DNA from: Harmonia axyridis
Taxonomy: Eukaryota > Arthropoda > Insecta > Coleoptera > Coccinellidae
Length of the DNA: 64,000 nt
Direction: 5' to 3'
Assembly (NCBI RefSeq): GCF_914767665.1
Contig: NC_059506.1
Coordinates: 20,933,825 to 20,997,824 of the forward strand
Made by a program: the position numbers and the translations under genes. The notes under the pieces are model-generated. The model did not search any database. It was not told where the DNA came from and saw only the letters and a list, made by a program, of their open reading frames with translations. The first letter of the stretch is position 1, and every line of letters begins with the position of its first letter. Below, in pieces: positions 23,368 to 35,524 of this stretch.

Positions 23368-26300
23368 TCAAAATTCTATCTTCAGTCTTTTCGAATTGGA
23401 TTTATCCTTTTGTTTCACCATCTCCCTGAAATCGTCTAGCTTGTAAATACTGTTTGACAGCCTCCCGAATGCGTTCAGAAGGGATACTATCTCATTACGT
23501 TGTAACTTGAGATTTTCTACAGACCCATTTTCTGTAGAAAACAGAATTTTCAGCGCTGTTCCAAGGCCCTGTGTCTGGAGTTTGCCCCATAATTTGCATT
23601 TGTCGCAACCTACGCAGTCCATAATCCTACTGACATTTCGAAAATGGTCTCGGAATTCTATCTTCAGTTTTTTCTTATTGGCGTCTCCTATAAACATGGT
23701 GGATTCGTCGAAGTGTGAAGGAAACTTGCGAATGGTTTCCATTAAGTCTTTAATTGCCATTTTGGTGTCCCAGTCTTCTCTCTCGTTTCCTGAAATAAAT
23801 TTGAATTATTAAAAATTCGAGAAAAGCAGTGAGCTTTCAAGAGCTCGTTGTTTCATGCACTTTATGTGCGTTTGAAGACCAAAGATCTATGCAGGGTAGT
23901 TCAGATTTTAGTTCAAGATCTTTCGCGTCGGCTAGAACAACTATTTCATGAAAAAAAGTTCATATAAACATATATCCTAACAAGCTTCGTTCTCGAAATA
24001 CAGCGTGTTGAACTTTGAAAAAAAATCCGTTTTTTACTTATAGCGCTGGTATTATTACAGTCATTGTTTTAATTTTCAGGTATTGAGTCTAGATTATGCA
24101 ATGTTTGTAATTAAGTCATTGTCACGAAAATGCGAAAATCATCCAGTGGCGTCGATATAAGGGTTCGATGATCCTTTTCCTATTTGAAATTTACATCACT
24201 GGCCTTTTTTCTAGAAAATTATTTCATTTCTGAAATCAACAGGGCTTTACTCAATAAAAGGTCTTTCAAATTTTTTAATAGAATTTATCATTTTCTAAAT
24301 AATCGAACATCAATGTATTGATGATTTATAGAATTAATGTATCAAATAAATAAATAAATATCCTCCACAAAAATCAGAAAAATTAATTTTTCTATTTGTG
24401 ATAAATGAAAGTACGCTTTCGATGACATTCATTTAAACATTTCAGAAAGAACAGTTATCAGACAAACAAACAAAAATTGTGAATATTTTCAAGTATCTGA
24501 TGAATGTTCTTTCTGAAATAATCCATAAAATGCCATCAGAAAGCGTTATTACTACATCATTTTTTTTACTTTCACTAATGGGAAAATTTGAAATATTTAT
24601 GTTTGTAGATTTTTGTTGATAGTGTTTGGTTTGCATTCGATGAAGAAATTAAAGGTTTTTTTTTGTAAAACCCTGTTGATTTCAGAAATTAAATAATTCT
24701 CTTGAAAAAAAGATAGTTGTGTAGATTTTCAATAGGAAAGGTATCATCGCACCACTATATGTACGCGACTGAATACTTTTGGCATGAGACATTCAGTACT
24801 TACCTAAAAATTAAAACAACGAATGTAATAATATACTAGAGTTATAAGTAAAAAACTTATTTTTTTCTAAACTTTAACCCCCATATATCGAAAACGAAGC
24901 TTTTTAGGATATACGTATATTTATATGAACTTTTTTTCATGAGAAAAGTTGTTCAAGGTTATTGAACTTATATCTGGACCACCCTGTATATGTACTTGAA
25001 TATATGTATATCCGATCTGATTTACCATGACGACATTGTTGTCGATTAGTTATCCAAATGAGAGCTTCTGCTGATTATGTTACATATACAATTTGAATTA
25101 AAATCTAGTCAGATCTGTCGTATGGAAATTTTGGTTAACGTTTTGATATTCTACTTGAATTTTATATGGTTTGGTAAAATTTCAAGTTCCAGGGTATATG
25201 TGTTCCATGTGTTTACGAACGCACAGAATTGAGTTTCATCATGAATTTGTCATCAGTGAGTCGAACCTTATCGTTTGAGACCATCTTTGGCACAAAACTC
25301 AAAAATTATAACCATTGCGAATAAAAGATTGGCTGCTTTGTTCAGTCTACAGACTCCAATTAATTCATATAGCATTAAATGAATTATTGAGAGGAATTTT
25401 TTTTATTCACTTATAATTTATTTCAATCTATACAATCAACAGTCGAAAATGAAAATCATTCTCACATTCGATTGATTTTCAGCATTAAAACAAGAAAATC
25501 AAGGATTTATTGGTCGACGAGGCGTTGAATATACCAAACAGTTGTTAATTCGATGAACAATAGCTGTTTATTTCACCCTATTAATTTTTTATTACTCTAT
25601 TAATTTTTCATTTCTTTGCGAAACATTCGATGAAAACTTCTCTGGAAGTATTTCAAATATGAAAATTATGCACCTTTAAAGTAAACTGCATATTGATTTC
25701 CATTCAATATTCTTGTGATTATTTTTGAAAACCCAATCATCAAAATGAACGATCAATTTATGAGAATCTCGAACTGCTTCTGGCACTGAAGGTAAACCAA
25801 TAATTATCTTGACTATATAATTCGAAAAATTTAATGGCACTTTAATGTAGTAGTAATTTCCGCCAATTTTGTATTTTCATACTCAATTTTAATGAGAATA
25901 GATAGCATACCATGCGTAATAGAGATACGAAATTAGTATAAATGCAAGTTTTGGCTGCAAAATCATTAAACCCAAAAATATGAAGATAGGTATATGTAAC
26001 GGATTATTAATTACCAAAGTAAATCTTTGTAATGTTGTCCCAAAAGTTACATTACGCATCGATAAAGAATAAAAACAATGAACAAACAACGAAATCTTGG
26101 GATCCAAAATAATTGCAATTCATCTAGAATGCTTAATCACAATATGACGATTACTGATAAATAAAGATATCGAAACAAATTTCCAGCAGCTAATCTTACG
26201 GTACAAAGGACTCACGGTTTTGATAATGACGTAAAAAATTACATTCTTACAATTGGGTCATTTTGAAGAATAGTGAGAACAGAAATATCTAAATTATAAT

Positions 26301-29300
26301 TCTTGAAAACGAACAAAAGTGTACAATTATTCAATCTATTTTTATTTTAGATGTAAGTTGAAATAGACATGAGTTCAGAAATTGTTTCATAAGAGATGTT
26401 AGGTGAGAGATAATCTCTGGTCGAGATTTCTAAAGAAAGGAATTAGTTCCTTCTTATTTCATAACAGAAGTGCAGTAAAAATTTCACAAAGGTGTGTTAT
26501 TTCATATAACGGGTGTTTTTTTTCGAGGTATATAACTTTAAGTTGGCATTGCTGTTCAAGATGGCGACCGATTTAACAGCTGTCAAGTGATTTATTCTCA
26601 GTTTGGTTTGGCAATTCATCATGAATAGACTCACGCCTGAACAACGCTTGCAAATAGTACAATTTCATTTCGAAAATAATGGTTCTGTGCGGAATACGTA
26701 TCGCGCACTACGTCCATTTTATTTTGTTTAGCGATGAAGCGCACTTCTGGTTGAATGGCTACGTCAACAAACAAAACTGCCGCATTTGGAGTGAAGCTAA
26801 TCCTTAAGCGTATGTCGAAACACCGTTACATCCAGAAAAACTGACTCTTTGGTACGCTTTATGGACTGGTGGAATCATTGGTCCGTACTTCTTCAAAAAC
26901 GATGATGGCCAGAACGTTAAAGTCAATAGTGATCGGTATAGAGTCATGATTACTAACTTTTTCATTCCTGAATTGAACAACCATGATGTCCAGGAACTGT
27001 GGTTCCAACAATACGGCGCAACATGTCACACAGCTCGTGCCACAATCGATTTATTGAAAGACACGTTTGGTGACAGCCTAATTTCACGTTCTGGACCTGT
27101 GAATTGGCCCCCAAGATCTTGTGATTTAACACCGCTAGACTACTTTCTGTGGGTGTAAAGTCATTGGTCTATGCGGATAAGCCACAAACCCTTGACCATT
27201 CGGAAGACAACATTCGCCGTGTTATTGCCGATATACGGCCACAAATGTTGGAAAAAGTCCTCGAAAATTGGACGTCCAGATTGGACTACATCCGAGCCAG
27301 CCGTGGCGGTCATATGCCAGAAATCATATTTAAAATGTAATGCCACAAGATTATCTTGCGGATAAATAAAATTCATGCCAATCGAATAATCCATCGTTGT
27401 TTTATTGCAATTTAAAGTTCTATAGTTCTAAAAAAACACCCTTTATCTTCACCAATTGCAAATCATAAACTATAATATGTAGAAATCATATATCTAGTAG
27501 CTAGTACCAGTATTGTGAATAGGCACATCACATTATTTTTCTCTCTGTTCTTTTATGTAGGCTAACCCTTTTTGAACACGAATTGAGCGAATTCGTGATC
27601 GTTATATTAAAAAATGTCCGACCGGCACTGCAACTACTGAAAAAAAAACTGTTTGAAGTTGAAATTTTTCCCAAAACTGTAGAGATGAAACTTTCCATTT
27701 ATATGTGAAATGGCAATTTCAAGCTATAGCTTTGTGCACAAGTTCATTTGATCGCAAAACCTGAACCTTATGAAAAATAAAAGATAAATTTCGAACGAAA
27801 TTTACCCCATATTTCCGTGAGCGCAAAACCGACATAGCTGAGATTTTGATTGTTGCTATAAAATATCAATTTTAAGTTCCCTACCAAATTTCGAACTTTT
27901 CGATTTGAGATTTTGTTGCTTGTTAAGAATAATCATTCCAAACTTATTGTGTTGATAGCGGTGTTAGAATCGCTCGTTCATTTATGCGCCAATTGCGCCC
28001 TTGAATACCAAATAGTACCTATATACAGTTCTATGGTATCCAAGGACGCAATTGACACATGACTTCGAGTTAGTGCTTTCTTCTTTTGTTTTCAACTACT
28101 CGCTTCACATCATAAAATTAATGCTAACTGGCATAGGGTTGCAAACAATTTTTGTCCCAAATTAAACCTTCAAGAAAAGCTCTTTAGATACCAATAGACG
28201 GATTTTGGATTATTCTTATTTTTTTTTTTGAGAATTCTCCATATTTTGAACTGTCGAAAGTAAAATTTCAAAGGAAATCTGAAAAGTTGCTCTTGAACGG
28301 TTCAAAAAGTAGAGTTTTTAAAAGAAAATTATTATTTTTTATTATCGTCATTTCTAAGAAACTAGTTTGGAATATAATTGTGTGGAATTAATATACTTTA
28401 TTGAATTCAGATAGGTGTTATTTGAGAAATAGTTAACCCAAGAGTTTTTTCCTTTTATGGTGAAAGAAAAATGAGAAAAAATCAATGGAACGTAAAAATA
28501 AATAAAAAAAATGTTTATTTTATCACGTGCAATCGCAATTCGAATATCAATTAGATTCTTCAAAATGATAAATAATTATTATATATATAATACCTTTCAG
28601 TGTTTGGGTGCTAAATAATTGAATATTGAATAATATTTTTATTCTTGTGGAATAAAACAATTCGAAAATTTGAGGTCCTAGAATTATCTAAATTTGAACC
28701 TGAATCAACGATATCGATACAGAGGAAAGACAGACTTTTTACCCAATCATTCTGTTCAAAAGGTTCTAAAAGATTATTTTAATTTGGGCATTTTCCAATG
28801 GAAAAAGCCGACTCATTCGCCTTCGTATACAAAATTTGATATGTTATTTCTAATATTATAGAATTGTTAGAGGAAATAAATAATTCAACTTTCCATTCTC
28901 ATTAAATATTCATCTTTAAGGTTTTGGAATGTGAAGAATCTAGAGCTTTCAACGGAAACAATAAGACCTATTCAAATTTAATTTTATACAGAAATGCATG
29001 AATAGAGAATCCGATTACTTAATTGAATGGACCAGCTGAATATCAAGAAATCGAATTGAAAAACATTCATAGCTCAGAATTATACTCAATTTTCTATTTT
29101 TCGTACCTTGATGTTTCGGAGTTAAAAATTTTGAAAATTTTATTCGGAATTTGGAAGTGATAACCCAGTATTCCAACCTATTAGTAATCAACTTATTTCT
29201 TGAGATATTCTGAGGAAGAAACAATAAATTATATGTAACTTGCATCTTCATCACAAAAAATTATAAAATATTATGATAATTCCTCACCAGTATAAAACTC

Positions 29301-30278
29301 CCACTTGTCCAAAAGGGGCGCAGCTTTCTTGATCGCCCTCAATTCGAGCAGATATAAAAAGTACAAATTCTTCAACCAATTAGGACCTTGACCGCCAGTC
29401 GTCGAAGGTGAAAACCTTCTCTCGAATTCTCCCAGATTCATTCCCCATTGTCCATTAGGTTTGATGAGACTAGGTTTATTCGGATCTGACAAAAGGTAGT
29501 TAGCACACAGGTGGACGTTGATGCTGGTGTGTAGTCCGGATATAGCCCTGTAAAAGACGCGCTCTTCCAAACACATCTGGTCCAGCTTGAAGAAGGAAGG
29601 CTTCTGCCAAGAATACGTCTGGAAACAGTTCTCTGTGTAGATGCTTCTCCAAACCCTTTCAGCAGATTTTCCTTTGTAACCAGTGTACCTTTCAGGGTTC
29701 AACAAGAGATCTACATACTCAGAATCTTCATCGTTGTCGTCCAAGATGCAGAAGTTCTCTTGTGCGTTGTCGTAAGCTGTCCACAGCTCCATATCCTTCA
29801 CTATTTTTTCACTGAGGGAGGTGTTCAAGTAATCCAGGGATTCAGGACCGTTGCACTGCGTTTTCGGCGTTTTGGTTTGACTTGAGATATCGCAGGACAA
29901 CCCATCGCCGCAAGTAGGAGATATAGGCGCTTCTTTTTTCTTAAATTCTCCTTTCAAACCGATGGGGACTTCGTCCTCTTGACAGGACTGCACAGAACAG
30001 TATCGCATAGAACACTTGCTGTCATCATGCCAAAACGGACACTTTTTCCGCAAATTCACCCTGAAATATCTGAAGTAATCCTTAACAAGTAGGCTGCGCA
30101 GACGCGGGTATATCTTCACGTTGTTGAAACTGTCCACAGTGTCCACTTCGCACTGGCAATCCTCGATGCTGCCCTTCAGTTCACAGAAGCAGTCCTCGCT
30201 TTCGAAAAACGCCAGACATGGCGATGTCAGAAGAATCAGCGTGATAAGAGCGCCCTGTCTGGATGTAAGTGTCAACAT
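23368..30278 (-). CDS. Ero1L: Ero1-like endoplasmic reticulum oxidoreductin, 2 exons, 470 aa
   Basis: Flavoenzyme that reoxidises protein disulfide isomerase in the ER lumen, passing electrons to oxygen. Exon 1 is 29288-30278 and exon 2 is 23368-23789. The donor (G|GTGAGG) and acceptor (TTATTTCAG|GA) are both phase 1 and join as FYT-G-NEREDW. The total is 1413 nt, or 470 aa, the usual length for the family. The N-terminus has a hydrophobic signal peptide (about residues 8-23). The shuttle pair is C94-x4-C99 (CSVQSC), and the active-site CxxC is C392-D-K-C395 within CVGCDKC. FAD-site signatures SAERVWRSIYTENCF and SGLHTSINVHL are present. No frame breaks. The 5.5-kb intron holds two mobile elements (23892-24986 and 26509-27443). 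The start at 30278 is chosen because it gives the signal peptide. Confidence 0.95.
23892..24986. mobile_element. Palindromic CAGGG-ended element in the Ero1 intron
   Basis: Begins CAGGGTAGTTCAGATTTTAG and ends, reverse-complemented, CAGGGTGGTCCAGATATAAG. The right side is flanked by TATA. The first about 190 bp and the last about 190 bp are diverged inverted copies (shared ATGAAAAAAAGTTCATATAA and TAAAAAGCTTCGTTTTCGA-like blocks). The interior has no recognisable coding sequence. Lies fully within the Ero1 intron and should be spliced out. Confidence 0.8.
24987..26506. other. Ero1 intron sequence, nothing recognised
   Basis: Intronic A+T-rich DNA between the palindromic element and the rosa-type copy. 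No coding, repeat or regulatory element was recognised. Confidence 0.5.
26509..27443 (+). mobile_element. Rosa-type (DD41D) element, copy B, in the Ero1 intron
   Basis: Ends are ACGGGTGTTTTTTTTCGAGG at the left and AAGGGTGTTTTTTTAGAAC at the right (reverse complement), with TA on both sides (26507-26508, 27444-27445). The 935-bp length, ends and gene content match copy A at 4918-5841 in reverse orientation. It lies antisense to Ero1 within the long intron. Both copies lack the same stretch after the N-terminal block, so both probably derive from an already deleted ancestor. Confidence 0.9.
26621..27340 (+). pseudogene. Rosa-type transposase pseudogene, copy B
   Basis: Reads MNRLTPEQRLQIVQFHFENN at the start, then the LFSDEAHFWLNGYVNKQN block in another frame, then MITNFFIPELNNHDVQELWF, QQYGATCHTARATIDLLKD and CDLTPLDYFLW. 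It closes with GGHMPEIIFKM (stop at 27340). The second catalytic Asp (normally in QQDGATCH) is Tyr here, and a small deletion shifts frame at FLWV/KSLVYAD. No active enzyme can be made. Confidence 0.88.
27444..29287. other. Ero1 intron, 5' part; short inverted repeat
   Basis: Intronic A+T-rich DNA. About 27986-28060 contains an imperfect inverted repeat: GCCAATTGCGCCCTTGAATA is matched 40 bases on by the reverse complement of GTCAATTGCGTCCTTGGATA. Nothing else was recognised. Confidence 0.45.
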
Positions 30279-30811
30279 GTTCGTTTTAGTGTCATCGCGT
30301 CTACCGCACGAATGCTGAATTTCGCTCCGATTAGCCTGGATATGAATGGGCCAGCAAGCGTGTGGTGTATCGAACGGTAGAGGTACACGTAAGCGAAAGC
30401 CCGAGTCCTGTTATTTTGTTCCGTCTCATCTGCGCGTGCAACTGATTGCATTTGTGGGACGGAGAGAGAGAGATATGCCCCGATTCTGATTGTTGTGGTG
30501 GAATTGGAGCAGCATCAATGATGTTTGTTATCAAATTTTGCGTTATCTAATCGGGGGAGTCTAATAGCGAAGAGATTCTATTTCCAAAAATTATTGATTT
30601 GTGTGGGGAAGTGGTTTTGAAAGATGTACGTTGAATGATCCGTGCTGTCAGTCACGAAGTCGAGGACTATTAACCTAGTGACGATGTTTACTCTCTCTTG
30701 CAGCTGTGAACCGGTCTCCCAGCTCGTAATCTGTAGCTTGAGGGCTTGGGAATTCTGTCGACAATGACGACAGTTACTGAAAGTGTTTTTAGAAAACAAT
30801 GGCAATTTCTA
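30279..30811. promoter_or_regulatory. Upstream region of Ero1 (probable 5' UTR/promoter)
   Basis: Less A+T-rich than its surroundings, as insect promoter and 5' UTR regions often are, and immediately upstream of the Ero1 start. It contains a GAGAGAGAGAG stretch (about 30461-30471), a GAGA-factor-like sequence. No TATA box or transcription start can be assigned. Open frames here (30331-30534, 30578-30805) are not convincing genes. Confidence 0.4.
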
Positions 30812-32302
30812 AAGTGTGCCAAAAATGTAACGTAACTCATCAATAATTCTTGTACGAAGAACTATTAAGGAGAATCCTCGCAGCCGTCGATTTTAAATTT
30901 CAAAAGCAATTTATCGTATGCTTTTTTGAATTTTATATTTTTCACTCCCTACGCCCCGCACATAATTTTTTTAAATGGGAATATATGGATTGTGATACAT
31001 CAAATAAAGAGTAATTTGATTACCTATTCAGCGATGTGGCTGAAATTAGAATAGGTTGTGCCGCTTTTTATTAAAAAATTAGGAAATTTGACATACGTTT
31101 TTTACTATAAATTGGAATTGGATCATTTGGATGCAACTCATATATTTTCTCCTTGTAGCTTCCTCATTTTTATTATTCTCCACATAAAGCGAAAATATTT
31201 CATATTTTCCGCTTCTATGTAGTGCATATTCGATGAATAGTTTTATTCAATGACAAATGTATGTTATATACCGTTGCCAACGAGATAACTCAAAAAAGGG
31301 CATTTTGAATTATCGCAGCCTTCCAATTGGGAACAGATTACTTAGCTTACCAGGTGGTTCTTAAAATTTGAAACTCTGTGGTACTCAGAATAAGAAAGGC
31401 CAAATATATGTTATATATTCGGAATCAGGGGACAAAGAGCTAGTCAAATATAGAAAAATATACAGGGTGTTCCATTTGAAAAAGTGAAGTTGCTATCAAT
31501 ATGTTGCCCACTCTGTATATATTTCGTTTTGTGAAATAATTTTAAAAAACACTAGTCGATTTCGTGAAACTTCTATAGAAAACATTTTTCTGTACCCCTT
31601 CTAGTAACAAAGTTATAGGGGGGGACAAATTATGGTGGAAAACCCGGTACAATTTGTGATTAGAGATTACCTGCAATCAGAACATTATTCTTTTACTAAT
31701 TATTATTAACGGAAATTCAAGAATCCATGGATTTTTAATTTCAGAGGCAGGTCTTCCTATGCTTTTTTGAATTTACGCTCCAAATGCCTCGTCAGTTTTC
31801 TCAAATAGCAATATATGGATTGTGATATATCAAATGAAAGGATATTCGATAGCACATTAAGCGATGTGACTGAAAAAGAATTTGTTAAGCTATTTTTTTT
31901 ATTACATTTGTAATTGGTGTCAGATTCTTATTCTTGAAATAATTAATTTGTCAAGTAGTCAATGGTGCTCAATTCGAACATTCAATACATTTGAATCATT
32001 TTCCATCCTTGAATAGGAAACTCATCGATTTCAAAAAGAGAGTAACAATACCCAATTTATCATTTCCTAATTTTCTTTATAAAAAACGGCACAACCAATT
32101 CCACTTTTAGCCACAACGCTGAATAGGTAATCAAATTACCTTTCATTTGATGTATCACAATCCATATATTCCCATTTCAAAACATCAAGTAGAGCATACG
32201 ATAAATTGCTTTTGAAATTAAAAATCGACGGGTACGAGGATCTTCCTTAATAATTCTTCGTACAAGAATTTTGACAACTTACCTTACTTTTTTGGCACCC
32301 TG
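30812..32302. mobile_element. Palindromic CAGGGTG-ended element with an extra internal arm copy
   Basis: The right end reads, reverse-complemented, CAGGGTGCCAAAAAAGTAAG. The left end starts TGTGCCAAAAATGTAACGTA and seems to have lost its first bases. Arms of about 255-275 bp (30815-31090 and 32048-32302) are inverted copies, sharing TTCTTGTACGAAGAA, ATATATGGATTGTGATACAT and TTGATTACCTATTCAGCG. A third, more diverged copy of the arm lies in the same orientation as the left arm at about 31715-31900. A further CAGGGTGTTCCATTTG end is at 31464. No coding sequence recognised. Confidence 0.8.
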
Positions 32303-33434
32303 TATAATGCAGAATTACGGATTGGTCAACAATTTTTTGGAATATTTTCATGCGTGGTCAAGTCGGTTTTTCACAGAATAAAAAGCGCGGAATTTTCAAA
32401 CACTGTCTAGTATAAATATATTTTCAACCAATTTTACCTTAACACTTATGACAAAAATTACATATGACGATTATACAGCTGGAGTCAATGTACTTGGATC
32501 GGTTGATAACTCTAGTAAATTTTGGGCTATGAGAATAATTGAAATTTTGACGAAATCGGCAGTACTCAGCGTATGAGCTTCAATTATTTTTGACTCTACA
32601 GGCTTACCCGAATGTGGTGAAACACGATACCACCCTGTTTTTTCAAATGGGAATTCCCGATTTTCATATCATACTCATAATTCATGAAATTCGAAATACC
32701 CCACTTGTCATCATTTATCTGTGGTACTTTTTCACGTATTCCACTTTTGTCGAAAAATTTCATATATTTATTGGTTTAAACTAGGGATCATATTACCTTG
32801 GAAAGATAATTTTACGATTTTTTTTATTGTATTCCCGAAAAGTTTTCGAGTCTTCTGCCTATTTATGGACCACTCTACTAGGTGGTCCGAAAGACAAAGC
32901 AATTTTAAAAAAGTGACCTCCAACAACTGTCAATAAGTCCATTTTTTCATATTGAAATGGCATGCTCTTATTTTTTTTTGCCTGTCGGATACCCTAGGAT
33001 TCACTTTTTTTGAGACATGTTGTGCTTAAAAAGAATAATTTTCAAAATGATTCGCATTTCATGTTTTGTATAATGGCTGATAGTATACTTTCCACGCATA
33101 CAGACTGAAAAGGATAAAAATCTCAACCCTCTTGATAGGTACCTACTATGTACTTAGTAATATCAATTAAAGATGAACCAAATCGAATAAATCATCAAAA
33201 TATTTGGAAACATTTATTTTGACAAAATGAAATGGAGACCACAGAACAAACAGAAACATAGTCTGAATTTTTTTGAGGAGTTCGAAATGTCTGCATATTT
33301 CTAGCTGAAAAAGTCTCATCAATATTTATTTCTCATAAAATCTGCTTAGATGTCTGCAAACATGCGAACTTTTTCAAGAATTAGATTAATTTTACGGCAT
33401 TCTGACAATTTTTCAATTCTGGAAAAAGTACCTT
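32303..33434. other. No recognisable gene
   Basis: A+T-rich spacer. Possible location of a missing 5' exon of the EF-hand gene at 34209, but I could not find one. ORFs at 32590-32784 and 32721-32936 look like chance frames. Confidence 0.4.
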
Positions 33435-33502
33435 CTCAAGCGGGACTCGAACTCACAACCTCCTAATAACGACGCTCTCACCACTGAGCCACCGAGGAAG
33501 CT
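33435..33502 (-). repeat. tRNA-derived sequence (SINE head or tRNA pseudogene)
   Basis: The minus strand reads GGTGGCTCAGTGGTGAGAGC then GAGTTCGAGTCCCGCT. The first contains a good A box (TGGCTCAGTGG) and the second a good B box (GTTCGAGTCCC), with tRNA-like spacing. The 5' and 3' acceptor strands do not pair, so it is not a functional tRNA. A tRNA-derived SINE promoter or decayed tRNA is the best reading. Confidence 0.65.
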
Positions 33503-33739
33503 TGTATAATCGATATAAAAATTGGAATGAGGAGCAGTTCGATTTGAAAAAAATTTGCTGACATCTGAGCAGATCGTCATATGAGCGACGAATATTGAAT
33601 TTTCAAGCAAGTAAATTAATTTTCTCTAATTTTGTGGCAGAGCCGTTTATTCTGCCATACCTTCTAGAACAAAATAGTGCGGGAATATATCGGTTTCACA
33701 TAGATTTCATGGTTATATTTCATTATTTTATTTATTGGT

Positions 33740-33870
33740 ACTCGATACTCCTGTCACGGATTTATCTATTCTGTCAAATTTATGATACAGAAAACAGTTC
33801 TGCCAACAAACATTTTTCAATTCAAAAATCACTAAACGCTATTTTGGAAATATTCTATTTATTGCAATAA
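33740..33870 (+). repeat. Dispersed repeat R2, copy 2
   Basis: Plus-strand counterpart of 18780-19014. It reads FCQIYDTENSSANKHFSIQ, where the other copy has ICQICDTENCSANPHFSMQ. Two of the cysteines are lost and the frame ends after about 25 more residues, so this copy is more decayed. Confidence 0.5.
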
Positions 33871-34208
33871 AAATTTAATGAATTAGGGAAAATTATGTAG
33901 GTATATAATACTCCTACTAAAGGCTCAGTCTAACACTTATCTGTTCGTGGCTCGTTTTAAGATTTTAAACTCTTGGAAGAATGTCAATGCCTTATATATT
34001 TGTATATTAAATAACTGTTCTGCTGAAAAGCTCTAATAAATGAAGCATACTTGATTTAAAATTATAATCCTAGCATATATTGAACAAATTAATGAATATA
34101 TACTGCAATAAAAGCTTCAAATAAGCCAACTAATAAAAAAATAGCTGTGTTCGAGAAAATTATTGAATCTGTAGGTATCTAAAATAAAATAATATATCTT
34201 CATTTCAG

Positions 34209-34791
34209 ATTCAATACCAATAAGGACAACTTCCTCAGTTTAACAGAACTGAAACGAATGATGGAAGTTCTTGGAGCTCCACAAACTCACCTTGGTCTCA
34301 AAACCATGATCAAAGAAGTTGATGAAGATGACGATGGCCGATTGTCCTTCAGAGAATTCTTATTGGTTTATAGAAAAGCGAGAGCAGGTGAACTAGATGA
34401 AGATTCAGGTTTGGGACAGTTGGCAAAATTGACGGAAATAGATGTAGATAAGGTTGGAGTTAATGGCGCGAAAAACTTCTTTGAAGCTAAGGTATAATGA
34501 AATTGGCTTAGAAACTATCAGTTAAATTTTGAATTTCACAATAGTAAGAATTGACATTAAATAATATTTCAATAAAAATACTGAAGATGTAATTTCAAAA
34601 TATTGGGTACCTACTCACTGAATCTAATAATTGTATTAATTCATATCTTTTTTTCACAGATCGAGGAACAGAAGAAATTAAGCAAATTTGAAAATGAAAT
34701 AAGAGAAGAACAAGAAGAAAGGAAACGTTTAGAAGACGAAAAAGCAATAAGGAGGCAACAGTTTTTAGAGAAAGCAGCAGTGTTCAAATAA
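34209..34791 (+). CDS. Swip-1: EF-hand domain protein, swiprosin-1/EFHD2 type (3' exons only)
   Basis: Calcium-binding, actin-associated cytoplasmic protein. Two exons are visible: 34209-34491 after acceptor CATTTCAG, and 34660-34791 after acceptor TTTTCACAG. The intron between them is 168 bp and phase 0 (AAG|GTATAA). The first visible exon opens with most of EF-hand 1 (loop NTNKDNFLSLTE). The motif LGAPQTHLGLKTMIKEVDED follows, then canonical EF-hand 2 (loop DEDDDGRLSFRE) and ELDEDSGLGQLAKLTEIDVD. The last exon is a charged helix ending KAAVFK, the coiled coil of the family. Loop position 1 of EF-hand 1 is Asn rather than Asp. The upstream exon(s) with the disordered N-terminus and the first half of EF-hand 1 were not found; the acceptor implies a phase-2 intron. 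The Drosophila symbol is used for the family. Confidence 0.92.
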
Positions 34792-35519
34792 ACTCATTTT
34801 ATTCAATGCTTGTTAATATTTATACATATTTTATATCGAATTAAGGTTTGACTGACTTATTCTTATGTTGTAAATTACACAAAATCACAAATTACATAAT
34901 GCGTTAGCACCATAAGTAAAACTAATTAATTTTTATAGATTTATTGAAATTTTATTCCCTTTGTAAATAATTTCAAATAATGTATTGTACAAATTGATGA
35001 ATTTTAAGCATTTAGAGTAGCATTACAACATCTAGTTAGAATTTTCAGTTTATGAGGAAATTATATGGAGTATTACTCTATATATATATAGGTAGGTACT
35101 TCCTATATTTTTAGTCTCGAATTATACTTGAAATTAAATTTTTGACTTGAATTTCTACGCACTTATGTATTCTGTTTCTTTTATTAAAGATATTCGAATA
35201 GAACTATAACATTACTGACCTTGTGAATCCTTATCTGAAATTTGAATTTTTTTTTAATTGCCTGTACAATTCACATATTGTATATATAAAAACTGCCTTC
35301 AGGATGTTACCAAGATTTAATATGTAGTAGATTTATCTGATGATGAAATAATAAGGCAATTAAATTATAAACCGACTCCTACGTCACATATCTTTATCAC
35401 TAAGATATTGATTTATCTCAAATCAATTAATAGTAAAGCATTTTGAAATGATTAAGTAAGTAATGAAAAGCAAAACTGACTTTTACTTTCGAAATTTTGA
35501 AACTCAAATATATCTTTGG
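34792..35519 (+). other. 3' UTR of the EF-hand gene and spacer
   Basis: A+T-rich sequence following the stop codon at 34789-34791. The 3' end cannot be fixed. No other feature was recognised before the hAT-like end near 35525. Confidence 0.4.
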
Positions 35520-35524
35520 AGAGA

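Noticed and set aside
29271..30278. 335-aa stand-alone Ero1 ending at 29271
   Set aside because: The last codons are intron; splicing at 29288 to 23789 gives the missing CxxC active-site region and the normal length.
33435..33502. Functional tRNA gene
   Set aside because: A and B boxes are good, but the acceptor stem does not pair and the anticodon arm is not convincing.
33413..33610. 65-codon minus-strand ORF containing FLGGSVVRASLLGGCEFESR
   Set aside because: The peptide is what a tRNA-derived sequence gives when translated; A and B boxes explain the conservation.
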